From an uncultured Pseudomonadota bacterium (lineage in GTDB: Bacteria; Myxococcota_A; Bradymonadia; Bradymonadales; Bradymonadaceae): a stretch of 39,026 nt of DNA. Below, piece by piece: positions 1 to 8,511 of this stretch. The DNA lies in contig CATLTV010000027.1 of assembly GCA_950059285.1 (NCBI GenBank), positions 1 to 39,026 on the forward strand. Reading direction: 5' to 3'. The first letter of the stretch is position 1. Every line of letters starts with the position of its first letter. The notes beneath the pieces are model-generated. The model was not told where the DNA came from, did not search any database, and was given only the letters and a program-made list of their open reading frames with translations. Made by a program: the position numbers and the translations under genes.

Positions 1-190
1 GACGTGAAATTGAAGAGAGGGCTTGACAATACCCACGATGTGGTTTGTTTAGGCAGGGTTAAACAGTAAGTGTGTTACATTCAATGTGCTCTTGTTGTAT
101 CGAAATACTCGATGGCAGTGCACAGCATTATACAGGAAGACTCTGCTATTTTTTTATGGTTGTTGCATGGGCGAAGAAACGCCGTATGTG

Positions 191-205
191 ACGAATAGGA
201 TTCGT
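191..205. promoter_or_regulatory. Inverted repeat upstream of gltA, possible operator
   Basis: ACGAAT-AGG-ATTCGT is a perfect 6-bp inverted repeat with a 3-bp centre, lying 78 bp before the gltA start codon. A second, looser pair (GAACTC at 211-216, GAGTTC at 232-237) follows in the leader. The size and placement fit a dimeric repressor or activator site, but no regulator can be named. The rest of bases 1-282 holds no gene and no convincing promoter; a TTGACA at 23-28 lacks a good -10 partner. Confidence 0.3.
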
Positions 206-282
206 GTTTTGAACTCGTGAGTCTTTGAAAAGAGTTCGGAGCACAGATCAAAAAACTTTTTTTAACTAAGGGAGTGCTTGAA

Positions 283-1557
283 ATGACAGAAAAGGCAACG
301 CTTCATTTAAACGGTAATGATTACGAACTGGATGTTGTTGTTGGTACAGAAGGAGAGGTTGGTATTGATACCCTCAAACTTCGTGCAAACACCAAAGCGA
401 TCACACTTGATCCTGGCTACGGCAACACCGGTTCATGTACTAGCGCCATTACATTTATTGACGGAGAGAATGGTGTCCTGCATTACCGTGGCTACCCCAT
501 CGCACAGCTTGCTGAGAAAGTGAGCTTCGAAGAGGTCGCTTATATGATCGTGTGGGGCGAGCTTCCTACTCAGGCTCAACTCGACGCATTCAAAGTGCAG
601 CTTGATGAGCAGGCCATGCTTCCTACAGGAATCTATGACCTCATCAAGACCTTCCCACGTGACGCACACCCCATGGGCATGACCCAGGCTGTATGTGCTG
701 CGCTTGAGTCCTACTCTGCACCCGATGCAGACACCAACACACACATCATCTCCTTCATCGCCAAGTTCAAGGCGATCACCGCTGCGCTTTACCGCCACGC
801 CAAGGGAGAGCCTATCATCTATCCTACCAGTGGCCTTAGCTACGCTGGTGACTTCCTCAAGATGATGTACGCTCGCCCTGGAAACGATTACGAAATCGAT
901 ACCGCTGTTGAAGCTGCAATGAACAAGCTCCTCATCCTCCACGTGGACCACGAGCAGAACTGCTCCGCTTCCACCGTGCGTATGGTCGGTTCCAGCCAGG
1001 CAAGCCTTTACGCTTCCATCTCTGCTGGTGTTGGCGCCCTCTGGGGACCTCTCCACGGTGGTGCAAACCAGCGTGTGCTTGAGATGCTTGACTCCATCAA
1101 GAATGATGACGATCGCACCACAGCTGATTACGTGGCCATGGCTAAAGACCGTGACAGCGGCTTCCGTCTCATGGGCTTTGGACACCGCGTGTACAAGAAC
1201 TACGATCCTCGCGCTCGTATCCTCAAGGCTGCAACCGATGAAGTCTTGAACAAACTCGGCGTCAAAGATCCTCTTCTTTCCATCGCCAAAGAGCTTGAGC
1301 AAGCTGCTCTTGAAGACGATTACTTCGTCCAGCGTAAACTCTTCCCCAACGTCGACTTCTACTCTGGTATCATCTACCGCGCGCTCGGCATCCCCGTGAA
1401 CATGTTCACCGTGATGTTCGCTCTCGGTCGTCTCCCAGGTTGGATCGCTCAGTGGAAAGAACTCAGCGACGATCCCAAGGCTCGCATCTACCGTCCTCGC
1501 CAGATTTACATCGGTGAGACCAAGCGTGATGTGCCTGCTATCGGTGAGCGTGGCTAA
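283..1557 (+). CDS. gltA: Citrate synthase (type II, GltA-like)
   Basis: Cytoplasmic enzyme condensing oxaloacetate with acetyl-CoA to citrate, the first step of the TCA cycle. The 424-residue length matches the hexameric Gram-negative type. The active-site set is complete: His258 in GPLHGGAN, His301 in GFGHRVYKNYDP and Asp358 in NVDFYSG. The ATG at 283 is preferred over an in-frame GTG at 274 because AAGGGAG sits about 8 bases before the ATG and overlaps the GTG. The gene stands alone, with a 280-bp leader that holds an inverted repeat and two tandem palindromic terminators downstream. No other TCA gene is adjacent. Identification is firm from the motifs. Confidence 0.97.
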   Translation: MTEKATLHLNGNDYELDVVVGTEGEVGIDTLKLRANTKAITLDPGYGNTGSCTSAITFIDGENGVLHYRGYPIAQLAEKVSFEEVAYMIVWGELPTQAQLDAFKVQLDEQAMLPTGIYDLIKTFPRDAHPMGMTQAVCAALESYSAPDADTNTHIISFIAKFKAITAALYRHAKGEPIIYPTSGLSYAGDFLKMMYARPGNDYEIDTAVEAAMNKLLILHVDHEQNCSASTVRMVGSSQASLYASISAGVGALWGPLHGGANQRVLEMLDSIKNDDDRTTADYVAMAKDRDSGFRLMGFGHRVYKNYDPRARILKAATDEVLNKLGVKDPLLSIAKELEQAALEDDYFVQRKLFPNVDFYSGIIYRALGIPVNMFTVMFALGRLPGWIAQWKELSDDPKARIYRPRQIYIGETKRDVPAIGERG

Positions 1558-1577
1558 TCGCTACCATATCGCATTGA

Positions 1578-1627
1578 GCTAAAAAGGAGCGGCCTGTTGC
1601 GAATGCAACAGGCCGCTCCTTTTTAGC
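1578..1627. terminator. Long palindromic terminator after gltA
   Basis: Two perfectly complementary 23-bp arms (1578-1600 and 1605-1627) flank the tetraloop GAAT. The GC core GCGGCCTGTTGC is bounded by an A-run on the left and a T-run on the right, so the hairpin could terminate in either direction. It begins 20 bp past the gltA stop. Its core matches that of the terminator at 24522-24597 in inverted orientation. Confidence 0.9.
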
Positions 1628-1630
1628 GTC

Positions 1631-1706
1631 AGGTCAAAAAACAAGCGACAGAGGGGGCGGCGCTGGCTAGCCAGCGCCGCCCCCTCTGTCGCTTGTTTTT
1701 TGACCT
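1631..1706. terminator. 76-bp perfect palindrome, second terminator after gltA
   Basis: Bases 1631-1668 are exactly complementary to 1669-1706, giving two 38-bp arms with no mismatch and no spacer, centred on GGCTAGCC. Each arm has an A6/T6 tract outside a GC-rich core with GGGGGCGGCG. It lies four bases after the first gltA terminator and about 115 bp before the next gene on the same strand. As RNA it would fold into one continuous hairpin with a CUAG loop. Confidence 0.85.
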
Positions 1707-1820
1707 TGGCTTAAAATCATCGTATTGAACAAATACACGACGTGATGCGTTAAACTCTATACAATACTTGTTTTATGCAGGTGATATGTATTGGTGCTAA
1801 TTTAAGCAAGGACACTCAAG

Positions 1821-3140
1821 ATGAGCTCAAGCTGGAATCGTAGACACTTCCTCAAGGTCATGGCTGCCGCAGGCGCAGCCGCTTCTCCCATCTCCATGGC
1901 GTTTGCCGAGGATGGTAAAGGCGATAAGGATGCCAAGAAAATCCCCGAGGAGAACTTCATCGAGCCCAATGGCCTGACAGGCGATCCTCTCACGCTGCCT
2001 GAATGGAGCTATGGTACAAGCTCCACCTCCACAGAAACCATGCTCATGTTCCGTGGAAACCCCACGCATACCTTCTATGGTACGGGCTCAATTTCAGAAA
2101 AACCAACCCAGCAGTGGACTCAGGCGCTGGCCATGTTCCACTCCGTATTGCGCGGTAGAAAGGTGATCTGGACGGGTACTGGTTGGAGTGGCCAACCCAC
2201 GTTGATTGGTGATTATGTCTTTGTTGGCGGGCAGGGAGGGTACCTCTACGCGTTTGACAAGATGACAGGTGAGATTCGCTGGCGCCACCAAGCAAAGCGC
2301 ATGTACAAGAGCTCATCGTGTATCTATGAAAATAGAATTTACATAGGAAATACAGATGATTACTACAGGTGCGTGGACCTTAAAACAGGTGAGCTTGTCT
2401 GGAAGGTTAACACGGGCACAGATTGTGACTCATCGGGTGTTGTGGTCGACAACAAGTTGTATGTCGCTGGCGAATCTGGATATTTGCGCTGCCTGAACCC
2501 CAAGACAGGAAAGCATCACTGGAAGACGATGCTTGGCGGCATTGGTAAAGGCACACTCCCAGGCTCCAACGGTTCGGAGACATCTCCTGCTGTGGCCGAC
2601 GGCGAGGTGTACTCCGCCACGTATGATGGCAAGCTACATTGTGTGGATGCCAAGAGTGGTAAGATCAAGTGGAGCGCCGAGACCGGGGATGACACCGATG
2701 TGTCACCTGTGATCTCAGACGGACTTGTATATGTCGCCGCCGAGGAGAAAGCGCCCAAGTTGTACTGCTTTGACCGTGAGAAGGAGGGTAAGGAAGTATG
2801 GTCGTTCAAGAACAGCAATGGTTGGTGGTCCACTCCTGCTGTGGTTGGTGAGCGTATGTACATCGGTGGCAACGATGGCCGTTTGTATTGCTTGAACGCC
2901 AAAACAGGCAAGCAAATCTGGGCATACAAGGCTCCTGCCGCGATCTGGAGCTCGCCCGCAGTGGTGGATGGCAAGGTGATCTTTGGCTGTCGTGATCCAC
3001 ACCTGTATATGTTGGATGCAAAGACAGGTAAGTTTATCTGGAAGGGTGATATGGGAGGACGCACATTATCCACACCGATTGTGGTGGATGGGCGTATTTA
3101 TGTGGGCTCTTCCAATGGCGACTTCAAGTGCTTTGCGTAA
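1821..3140 (+). CDS. Tat-exported PQQ-like beta-propeller protein
   Basis: 439-residue protein with a twin-arginine signal peptide (NRRHFLKVMAAAGAAAS, residues about 6-22), so export by Tat to the periplasm or outer surface is expected. The mature part is made of about eight repeats of the PQQ_2/BamB type, each containing a variant of LYCLNAKTGKQIW, consistent with an eight-bladed propeller closed by the last strand at the C-terminus. Nothing marks it as a quinoprotein dehydrogenase, and no cytochrome c motif (CxxCH) is present, so a structural or ligand-binding role is as likely as catalysis. AAGGA lies about 10 bases before the ATG. It stands alone and converges on the carboxyltransferase gene, sharing its terminator. 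Family assignment is solid; function is unknown. Confidence 0.85.
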   Translation: MSSSWNRRHFLKVMAAAGAAASPISMAFAEDGKGDKDAKKIPEENFIEPNGLTGDPLTLPEWSYGTSSTSTETMLMFRGNPTHTFYGTGSISEKPTQQWTQALAMFHSVLRGRKVIWTGTGWSGQPTLIGDYVFVGGQGGYLYAFDKMTGEIRWRHQAKRMYKSSSCIYENRIYIGNTDDYYRCVDLKTGELVWKVNTGTDCDSSGVVVDNKLYVAGESGYLRCLNPKTGKHHWKTMLGGIGKGTLPGSNGSETSPAVADGEVYSATYDGKLHCVDAKSGKIKWSAETGDDTDVSPVISDGLVYVAAEEKAPKLYCFDREKEGKEVWSFKNSNGWWSTPAVVGERMYIGGNDGRLYCLNAKTGKQIWAYKAPAAIWSSPAVVDGKVIFGCRDPHLYMLDAKTGKFIWKGDMGGRTLSTPIVVDGRIYVGSSNGDFKCFA

Positions 3141-3150
3141 GCGAGTCGTG

Positions 3151-3211
3151 AGGGCAAAAAAAAGGAGGGGGGGTGTTGCGCAGCAACACCCGCCCTCCTT
3201 TTTTTTGCCCT
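3151..3211. terminator. Bidirectional palindromic terminator between convergent genes
   Basis: Arms 3151-3179 and 3183-3211 (29 bp each) pair with a single mismatch inside the G-run, leaving a 3-base loop GCA. An A8 tract and a T8 tract lie outside the core. The right arm ends exactly where the stop codon of the minus-strand carboxyltransferase begins (3212), and the left arm begins 10 bp after the propeller gene stop, so one hairpin serves both genes. Confidence 0.88.
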
Positions 3212-4759
3212 TTAAAGAGGGATATTTCCGTGCTTCTTGGGAGGGAGTGATTCCCTTTTGTTTTGAAGCATTTCCAGGGCTTGAATCAGCCTTGGACGAG
3301 TGTCGGTGGGGAGGATAACCTCATCAATGTAGCCAAGTTCAGCGGCCTTGAAGGGGTTTGCGAAGGTTTCGCGGTAGTTTGCGACAAGCTCGTCTTTTTT
3401 GGCGACAGGATCGTCAGCTTCAGCGAGTTCTTTGCGGAAGATGATGTTCACGGCACCATCTGGACCCATCACCGCGATTTCGGAGCTTGGGTAGGCGTAG
3501 TTGATGTCAGCGCCAATGTGTTTGGATGCCATGACATCGTATGCGCCGCCGTAGGCTTTACGCGTGATGAGCGTGATTTTGGGGACAGTGGCTTCAGCAA
3601 ATGCGTAGAGCAGTTTTGCGCCATGCTTGATGATGCCGCCGTACTCCTGATCGACGCCAGGGAGGAATCCTGGCACGTCCACGAGGGTGACAAGAGGGAT
3701 ATTGAAGGCATCGCAGAAGCGGACAAAGCGAGCGCCCTTGACGCTGGCGTTGATGTCGAGGCAGCCAGCAAGGTGACTTGGCTGGTTGGCGACAATACCG
3801 ACGGATTGACCGTTGAGGCGAGCGAAGCCGACGATCATGTTCTTGGCGTACTGTTCCTGGACCTCGTAGAAGTAACCATCATCGACAACAGAGTTGATGA
3901 TGTCTTTGATATCGTAAGGTTTTGAGGGGTTTTCAGGGACAATTTTGGCGAGCTTCTCGTCACGTCGGTTCCATGGATCGGAAGTGGGGACGACGGGAGC
4001 GTCTTCAGCGTTGTTGGAAGGGATGAAGGAGAGCAACTCACGGATACGAGCGATGCACTCTGCTTCAGAGGCGGTTTCGAAGTGTGAGACGCCGCTTGTT
4101 TCGGAGTGCACGTGTGCGCCGCCAAGTTCTTGCTTGGTGACTTCCTGGCTAGTGACGGTTTTGACGACATCGGGGCCAGTGATGAACATGTAGCTTGTGT
4201 CCTGGACCATGAAGATGAAGTCTGTAATGGCAGGAGAGTACACAGCACCGCCAGCGCAAGGCCCCATGATCGCGGAGATCTGAGGGACAACGCCAGAAGC
4301 GCGCACATTGCGGAAGAAGATGTCTGCGTAACCTGCGAGGCTCTGCACGCCTTCCTGGATGCGTGCACCGCCAGAGTCATTCAGACCGATGACAGGAGCG
4401 CCGCAGCGAGTGGCGAGGTCCATAACCTTGCAGATTTTTGCAGCGTAAGATTCGGAGAGGCTGCCACCAAAGACGGTGAAGTCCTGAGCAAAGACGTACA
4501 CTGTGCGGCCATCAACTTTGCCATAACCTGTGACGACGCCATCACCAGGGATTTGCTTGTCTTGCATGCCGAAGTCGGAGCATCTGTGGGTCACAAACTT
4601 ATCAAGTTCGACAAAGGTGCCTGGATCAAGCAGGAGGTCGATACGCTCGCGTGCTGTGAGTTTGCCCTGTTCGTGTTGGCGTTCGATGCGAGCTTTTCCA
4701 CCACCGAGTTCAGCGGCTTCGTTGAGTTTATGGAGACGATCGAGGTTCGATGAAGACAT
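3212..4759 (-). CDS. pccB: Acyl-CoA carboxylase carboxyltransferase subunit (PccB-like)
   Basis: 515-residue carboxyltransferase of the propionyl-/methylmalonyl-CoA carboxylase family. It transfers a carboxyl group from biotin to a short-chain acyl-CoA, typically propionyl-CoA to methylmalonyl-CoA. Both crotonase-like halves are present, with family motifs [46 protein letters not shown] and the usual KKHGNIPL terminus. The ATG at 4759 is chosen because AAGGAG lies about 10 bases upstream; the longer frame to 4825 would run through the glgA hairpin. No biotin carboxylase or biotin carrier gene is in the window, so the partner subunit must lie elsewhere. It lies downstream of glgA on the same strand, separated by a modest hairpin. 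Exact acyl-CoA preference cannot be read from sequence. Confidence 0.92.
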   Translation of the reverse strand: MSSSNLDRLHKLNEAAELGGGKARIERQHEQGKLTARERIDLLLDPGTFVELDKFVTHRCSDFGMQDKQIPGDGVVTGYGKVDGRTVYVFAQDFTVFGGSLSESYAAKICKVMDLATRCGAPVIGLNDSGGARIQEGVQSLAGYADIFFRNVRASGVVPQISAIMGPCAGGAVYSPAITDFIFMVQDTSYMFITGPDVVKTVTSQEVTKQELGGAHVHSETSGVSHFETASEAECIARIRELLSFIPSNNAEDAPVVPTSDPWNRRDEKLAKIVPENPSKPYDIKDIINSVVDDGYFYEVQEQYAKNMIVGFARLNGQSVGIVANQPSHLAGCLDINASVKGARFVRFCDAFNIPLVTLVDVPGFLPGVDQEYGGIIKHGAKLLYAFAEATVPKITLITRKAYGGAYDVMASKHIGADINYAYPSSEIAVMGPDGAVNIIFRKELAEADDPVAKKDELVANYRETFANPFKAAELGYIDEVILPTDTRPRLIQALEMLQNKRESLPPKKHGNIPL

Positions 4760-4804
4760 GTGCGTGATGCTCCTTGTGAAGATGGAAGAGAGGGGTGTGA
4801 AATC

Positions 4805-4833
4805 AGAGCCAAGTGATAGTATCACTTGGCTCT
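4805..4833 (-). terminator. Hairpin after glgA
   Basis: Perfect 13-bp arms AGAGCCAAGTGAT / ATCACTTGGCTCT with a 3-base loop lie between the glgA stop and the carboxyltransferase start. There is no strong T-run in the minus-strand direction, so termination may be partial and readthrough into the next gene is possible. Confidence 0.6.
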
Positions 4834-4856
4834 AATTCTGGTTTTAAAATCAGCTC

Positions 4857-6410
4857 TTAGTTTGGCTTTTCTTTCTTCTCAGAAAGTGTTGCTGTGTAAA
4901 CCTTGTGGTAATGTTTCGCGGCCTGAACCCATGAGAAGTTTTGCAACATGGCGTTGATCATCAATGGGCGCCACTGACGGTAGTGGCGGAAGTTGGAGGT
5001 CGCGCGAAGGATGGTTTCTTTGATGTGATCGACATCAAGAGACTCAAGCACAAAACCTGTGCCCTGACTTGTTCCCTCGGTGGCATCGGTGACGGTGTCC
5101 ACGAGTCCGCCAGTAGCGTGTACAAGGGGGAGTGTGCCGTAGCGAAGCGCATAGATTTGAGTCAGGCTGCATGGTTCAAATCTGCTGGGGACGAGGAGGA
5201 TGTCCGCGCCTGCCTGGATTTTATGTGCCGTGGCTTCATCGTAATCGGTTTTGACGGCGACACGACGGGGGTATTTCTGGGCGAGGTCATCAATGAGCTT
5301 TTTGTTTGCTGCGGGGCCTTCGCCAAGGAAGATGACCTGGAAGCCATCGCGTTCTGAGGTGAAGGTTTCAAGGAGCTGGTCAAGCGCGGAGACGAGGAGG
5401 TCAACGCCTTTTTGTTCGGTGAGGTGTCCCACAAAGGCAAGCAGAGGGAGCATGGGGCGCACGGGGAGCTTGTAGAGGTGCTGAAGTGCGGCCTTGTTGC
5501 GACGTTTTCCATTGAGGTTTTCAAGGTCATAGTTGACCTCGATCTCGCGATCTGCGTCGGGGCTCCAGACGTTGTAGTCAGCGCCATTGAGAATACCTGA
5601 GAGTTCTTCCTTGCGAGACTGAAGGGTCTCGTGGAGGCCAAAGGCGCGCTCTTCGTCGAGGATCTCGGTGGCGTAGGTGGGGCTCACGGTGGTGATCTTG
5701 TCTGTGTAGAGGATGCCCGCGCGAAGGAAGTTCAGCTCGGACTTGTCCTCGGAGAGGAGGTCACCAGACTTGAGGTATTTTGTTTTTGGGAGGCCCGTGT
5801 CATCGAAGTTATCGATGGGGAAGGTGCCTTGTTTGGAGAGGTCGTGGATGGTGAGGACAAAGGCCGTGTTTTGGAATTCGTCCGCGTAGTAGTGCTTTGC
5901 GTAGACGTTACAGAGCGCGGTCTGCCAGTCATTGCTGTGAATAATATCAAAGGGGCGGGAAGCGCTGCGAGCGTACTCGATCACGGCACGGCTAAAGATG
6001 GCAAAGCGCTTGGAGTTATCTTCATACTCCTTTTCGCCATCGCCATAGAGGTTATCCTCGCCGAAGAACTCATCGTTCTGGAGGAAGATCAGGCGTGTAC
6101 CGTTTGCGTGGCGAGTTTCCCAAACGATGAACTCGGTCTTGGACATACGAAGACCTTTCTGTGCGACTTCAAGGGGAAGGAGGCGTCGCGAGAAGTTCAG
6201 CTTCACGGGGTCAAGGTGTTTGTAGAGGGGAGAGATCACGCTGACATGGTGTCCCATCTCGGGGAGTGCAGCAGGCAGAGCGCTTGCGACATCACCGAGT
6301 CCGCCAGACTTGCTAAACGGAGCGACTTCACTGACAGCAAAGAGGACATGAAGGTGGTCAGCGGGGTCAGTAGTGTGTCGGCGTGTTTGGATGAGCTTGG
6401 TCAATTCCAT
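4857..6410 (-). CDS. glgA: Glycogen/starch synthase, ADP-glucose type
   Basis: 517-residue GT5 glycosyltransferase that extends alpha-1,4-glucan chains from ADP-glucose in the cytoplasm. The N-terminal signature EVAPFSKSGGLGDV carries the KxGGL nucleotide-sugar motif (residues about 34-38), and the C-terminal Rossmann half has SRFEPCSLTQIYALRYGTLP with Glu412. The open frame extends 34 codons further upstream, starting with TTG (6512) or an ATG at 6461, but neither has a ribosome site and GlgA proteins normally begin shortly before the EVAP motif, so ATG 6410 is preferred; its own Shine-Dalgarno is weak (AAAGAG). No other glycogen genes (glgB, glgC, glgP) are in the window. It is divergent from the small coiled-coil genes. 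Confidence 0.93.
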   Translation of the reverse strand: MELTKLIQTRRHTTDPADHLHVLFAVSEVAPFSKSGGLGDVASALPAALPEMGHHVSVISPLYKHLDPVKLNFSRRLLPLEVAQKGLRMSKTEFIVWETRHANGTRLIFLQNDEFFGEDNLYGDGEKEYEDNSKRFAIFSRAVIEYARSASRPFDIIHSNDWQTALCNVYAKHYYADEFQNTAFVLTIHDLSKQGTFPIDNFDDTGLPKTKYLKSGDLLSEDKSELNFLRAGILYTDKITTVSPTYATEILDEERAFGLHETLQSRKEELSGILNGADYNVWSPDADREIEVNYDLENLNGKRRNKAALQHLYKLPVRPMLPLLAFVGHLTEQKGVDLLVSALDQLLETFTSERDGFQVIFLGEGPAANKKLIDDLAQKYPRRVAVKTDYDEATAHKIQAGADILLVPSRFEPCSLTQIYALRYGTLPLVHATGGLVDTVTDATEGTSQGTGFVLESLDVDHIKETILRATSNFRHYRQWRPLMINAMLQNFSWVQAAKHYHKVYTATLSEKKEKPN

Positions 6411-6850
6411 GGAGTTTTGTCTCTTTGAGTTAAAAGCAGATGTCTCGAACTTTGGAGTCATAATGAAGTAAGGACACGAAGTTGTGTGGCCTGTGGTGCG
6501 CACACTACCCAAATAAAGCGCCAGACGTCAACGCCATCGCTTATTCTTGGGCGATGATTTTTTGGTAAGGAGAGGTAGCGTAGGAGTAAAGATAAATAAT
6601 AATGTTGAAAATTTGAGTTTTGAGGTTATGCTATGTTCTATGGTTTTTGGGGGAATTTCTTAACTTGTTGTCATGTGTTGAACGCTGTGGTTTTCGCGCT
6701 CATTTTTATGTTGAGAGCGACACCTTGCCTCGCGCATGAAGTCCGTCATTTTATGTTTTGGTGTGCAGGTTTTATAAGTTCTATTGAGTTTATGAGCCCT
6801 GAATCATGCAATTACACACCATATGGTTATCCTGACAAAAGGAGAGTGTT
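6411..6850. other. AT-rich divergent intergenic region
   Basis: This 440-bp spacer separates glgA (-) from the winged-helix gene (+) and should hold both promoters. A weak sigma-70-like pair on the plus strand is TTGAGT at 6784-6789 and TGCAAT at 6807-6812, spaced by 17 bp, about 40 bp before the GTG start at 6851. CATCGC/GCGATG at about 6535-6556 is a minor inverted repeat. The 78-codon open frame at 6633-6869 is not regarded as a gene. Confidence 0.35.
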
Positions 6851-7318
6851 GTGGCCAAGAAGTCATTGAGTTTCAAGGATAATATTAGTTTCTATGAGGC
6901 GCAGTTAGAGGAGGCCAAGCAAGAACTTGCGAGGCTTGAAAAGGAGTTGAGCGATCATGATGTGCAGACACAGCGTTGTCGTGATGGTCTGGATCTGCTC
7001 AAGGCTTTTCTTGAAGGTAAGCCTGTAAATGCGACATCTACCAAAGGTGCCACCAAGACCAAAATCTCAGCGCTTGATGTCAACCCCGAGACCAATCGTC
7101 CCAAGCGTGGTGAACGTCGCACACAGATTAAGCGTATCTGTAAAAAACTTGGTCGTGGTAAAAAAGTCTTCAAAACAATCGAAGTGCTCAACGAACTCAA
7201 AGGCGTGGAGTCCGAGCTTTCGAGCGGTATGAAGAGCTACACCTACGCGGTGATGAACAAGTTTGAAGAAGATGGTTTTGTGGAGAAAGTGGGTCGTGGT
7301 GCCTGGACACTTAAATAG
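6851..7318 (+). CDS. Coiled-coil protein with C-terminal winged-helix-like region
   Basis: 155-residue protein of unknown function. Residues about 8-60 are charged heptads (FYEAQLEEAKQELARLEKEL) predicting a coiled coil. A basic linker follows (about 60-95, rich in K and R). The last about 60 residues (KKVFKTIEVLNELK ... YTYAVMNKFEEDGFVEKVGRGAWTLK) read like a winged helix, with the final strand pair GFVEKVGRGAWTL as the wing. A small DNA-binding protein that dimerises through the coil is therefore plausible. The GTG start is supported by AAAGGAGAG just upstream. It probably forms a unit with the next gene (62 bp downstream), whose coil resembles its N-terminus. Confidence 0.75.
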   Translation: MAKKSLSFKDNISFYEAQLEEAKQELARLEKELSDHDVQTQRCRDGLDLLKAFLEGKPVNATSTKGATKTKISALDVNPETNRPKRGERRTQIKRICKKLGRGKKVFKTIEVLNELKGVESELSSGMKSYTYAVMNKFEEDGFVEKVGRGAWTLK

Positions 7319-7380
7319 TCACGCGACCAATTCATAATCTTTTACGACGTTTTAACACTGGGGGTGTAATGGAGACTATC

Positions 7381-7551
7381 ATGGATAAAAAGAAGCTAGA
7401 GGCCAATATCAAGAGCACAGAAGACAAGCTCGAGATCCTCGAAAATCAACGACGTGAGCTTGAGGCGAAGGTCGAAAGACAACGCACAGCGGTCAATATC
7501 CTTGCTGACTTGATCGAGGCCACCAAGGAACTCGATGACAAGATAAGCTAA
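7381..7551 (+). CDS. Small coiled-coil protein
   Basis: 56-residue (60 if the in-frame ATG at 7369 is used), highly charged and almost wholly helical protein of unknown function (LEILENQRRELEAKVERQRTAVNILADLIEA). Its pattern parallels the coiled-coil part of the preceding gene (LEKEL...VQTQRCRDGLDLLKAFLE), so it may be a paralogue lacking the DNA-binding half, able to form mixed dimers. GGAG six bases before ATG 7381 favours the shorter start. The last three codons and the stop are inside the left arm of the following palindromic terminator, so the coding end and hairpin are under joint constraint. Confidence 0.7.
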   Translation: MDKKKLEANIKSTEDKLEILENQRRELEAKVERQRTAVNILADLIEATKELDDKIS

Positions 7552-7603
7552 AAAAGAGGCGCCCTTTTGATGTATCAAAAGGGCGCCTCTTTTTTAGCTT
7601 ATC
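7542..7603. terminator. Bidirectional palindromic terminator overlapping a stop codon
   Basis: Perfect 30-bp arms (7542-7571 and 7574-7603) leave two unpaired bases; as RNA the loop would be UGUA. The left arm includes the final codons and TAA of the small coiled-coil gene, and the right arm ends 16 bp before the stop of the convergent minus-strand gene. A6/T6 tracts flank the GAGGCGCCC core on both sides. Confidence 0.9.
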
Positions 7604-7619
7604 GCATCTTACCAGAGCA

Positions 7620-8318
7620 TCAGTCTCTCAACAGGTAGAGTAGCTCTTTGGCGTGATGTGCTTTAAATCTTCCGCGCAGAAGCAAGAATGCACGCTGTGC
7701 TGAAGCGGACCAGTCGAGCATATCTTCAAAGTCAAACTGGTCGAACTTGCGCCTCATGCCGGCGCGCTCATTGATGACAAAGCAAGCATCCTGCTTGGAG
7801 CAGTGATCGCCATCACGCATGGCCATGAATGGATCATGCGCAAGTACAAATCCCTCACCCTCAGCCCATTCAAGCGTTGTAGAGCGCTCCCAGAGTCCTG
7901 ATGGCTCAAGAATAATGGAGCGGTTCTTGTCCTGTTTTTCGAGGATGCGCTTACGCAGCTCCACCAGAAGATTTTTGTTATCTGTACTTGGTGTGAACTC
8001 GGGAGGCATGCTGATGATCAGCGCCTTGGCAGCAAGCGCGCGTGCCTTCTCAAAGGTGCTCTCAAGGTGTGTATCAATGTCCTTGGCAAGTCGTGGGCTA
8101 GTGCGCTCACTGCTCTTGACGAGGCTAGTGATCAGGTCCTGTTCGACATGGAGCAAGAATGCAAAGCCACGAGGGGAGTCCACCCTCCAGCGGTTCAGTG
8201 TGGCAATCGTGGGTGGGTTCTTCTCACCATTGAGGTCGAGCTCAAGTGCAGTGCACAGTTTGTGGTAGCGTGACCAACCCTGAACGACTTCATCGCATCC
8301 GTAATAATAGTGTGTCAT
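7620..8318 (-). CDS. Divergent DUF72 (YecE-like) protein
   Basis: 232-residue cytoplasmic protein. The order of elements resembles DUF72/YecE TIM-barrel proteins, though divergent: a Thr-x3-Trp then SPRGFAFLLHVEQDLIT (residues about 40-70), ALIISMPPEFTPSTDN (about 116-131, compare LLFQLPPSF in the family), SIILEPSGLWERSTTLEWA (compare AVEFRHxSW), GFVLAHDPF, and a C-terminal HHAKELLYLL. The biochemical role of DUF72 is not established; nuclease or phosphoesterase activity has been suggested. The frame could start at TTG 8384, but that would begin inside a hairpin; ATG 8318 (MTHYYYGC) is preferred. It lies last on a long minus-strand gene series. The family call is an inference from motif order. 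Confidence 0.55.
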   Translation of the reverse strand: MTHYYYGCDEVVQGWSRYHKLCTALELDLNGEKNPPTIATLNRWRVDSPRGFAFLLHVEQDLITSLVKSSERTSPRLAKDIDTHLESTFEKARALAAKALIISMPPEFTPSTDNKNLLVELRKRILEKQDKNRSIILEPSGLWERSTTLEWAEGEGFVLAHDPFMAMRDGDHCSKQDACFVINERAGMRRKFDQFDFEDMLDWSASAQRAFLLLRGRFKAHHAKELLYLLRD

Positions 8319-8384
8319 AGATCTCTTGAATGTATTGTTGTGAGCCTGAATTAATTCCAGGAGCTTTTGGGGTATGAACGTCAA

Positions 8385-8411
8385 TCAGGGGTCTTGTGAC
8401 AAGACCCCTGA
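8385..8411 (-). terminator. Hairpin after the zinc-ribbon/kinase-like gene
   Basis: TCAGGGGTCTTGT and ACAAGACCCCTGA are perfect 13-bp arms around a single G, about 100 bp past the stop at 8512. There is no T-run in the direction of transcription, so it may act as a weak terminator or RNA 3'-end stabiliser rather than a full stop before the DUF72-like gene. Confidence 0.55.
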
Positions 8412-8511
8412 CGCCTCTCTTATCAGCCAAAAGAGTAGTAGCCAAGTGTAGATAACCTGGAATGAGTATGAAAATGGTTTTACAGGGCAGCGTTTACGCT
8501 GTCATGTGACC

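Noticed and set aside
433-1302. 289-codon minus-strand frame inside gltA
   Set aside because: It is entirely antisense to a citrate synthase with a complete active site; the frame is a codon-bias shadow.
1631-1706. Perfect palindromes as transposon ends or phage/plasmid attachment sites
   Set aside because: No transposase, integrase or target-site duplication is nearby, and positions follow gene 3' ends with A/T tracts, which fits terminators better.
6633-6869. 78-codon plus-strand open frame with a hydrophobic start
   Set aside because: It lies in AT-rich intergenic sequence, overlaps the start of the next gene, lacks a convincing ribosome site and shows no domain; the hydrophobic stretch follows from T-rich DNA.
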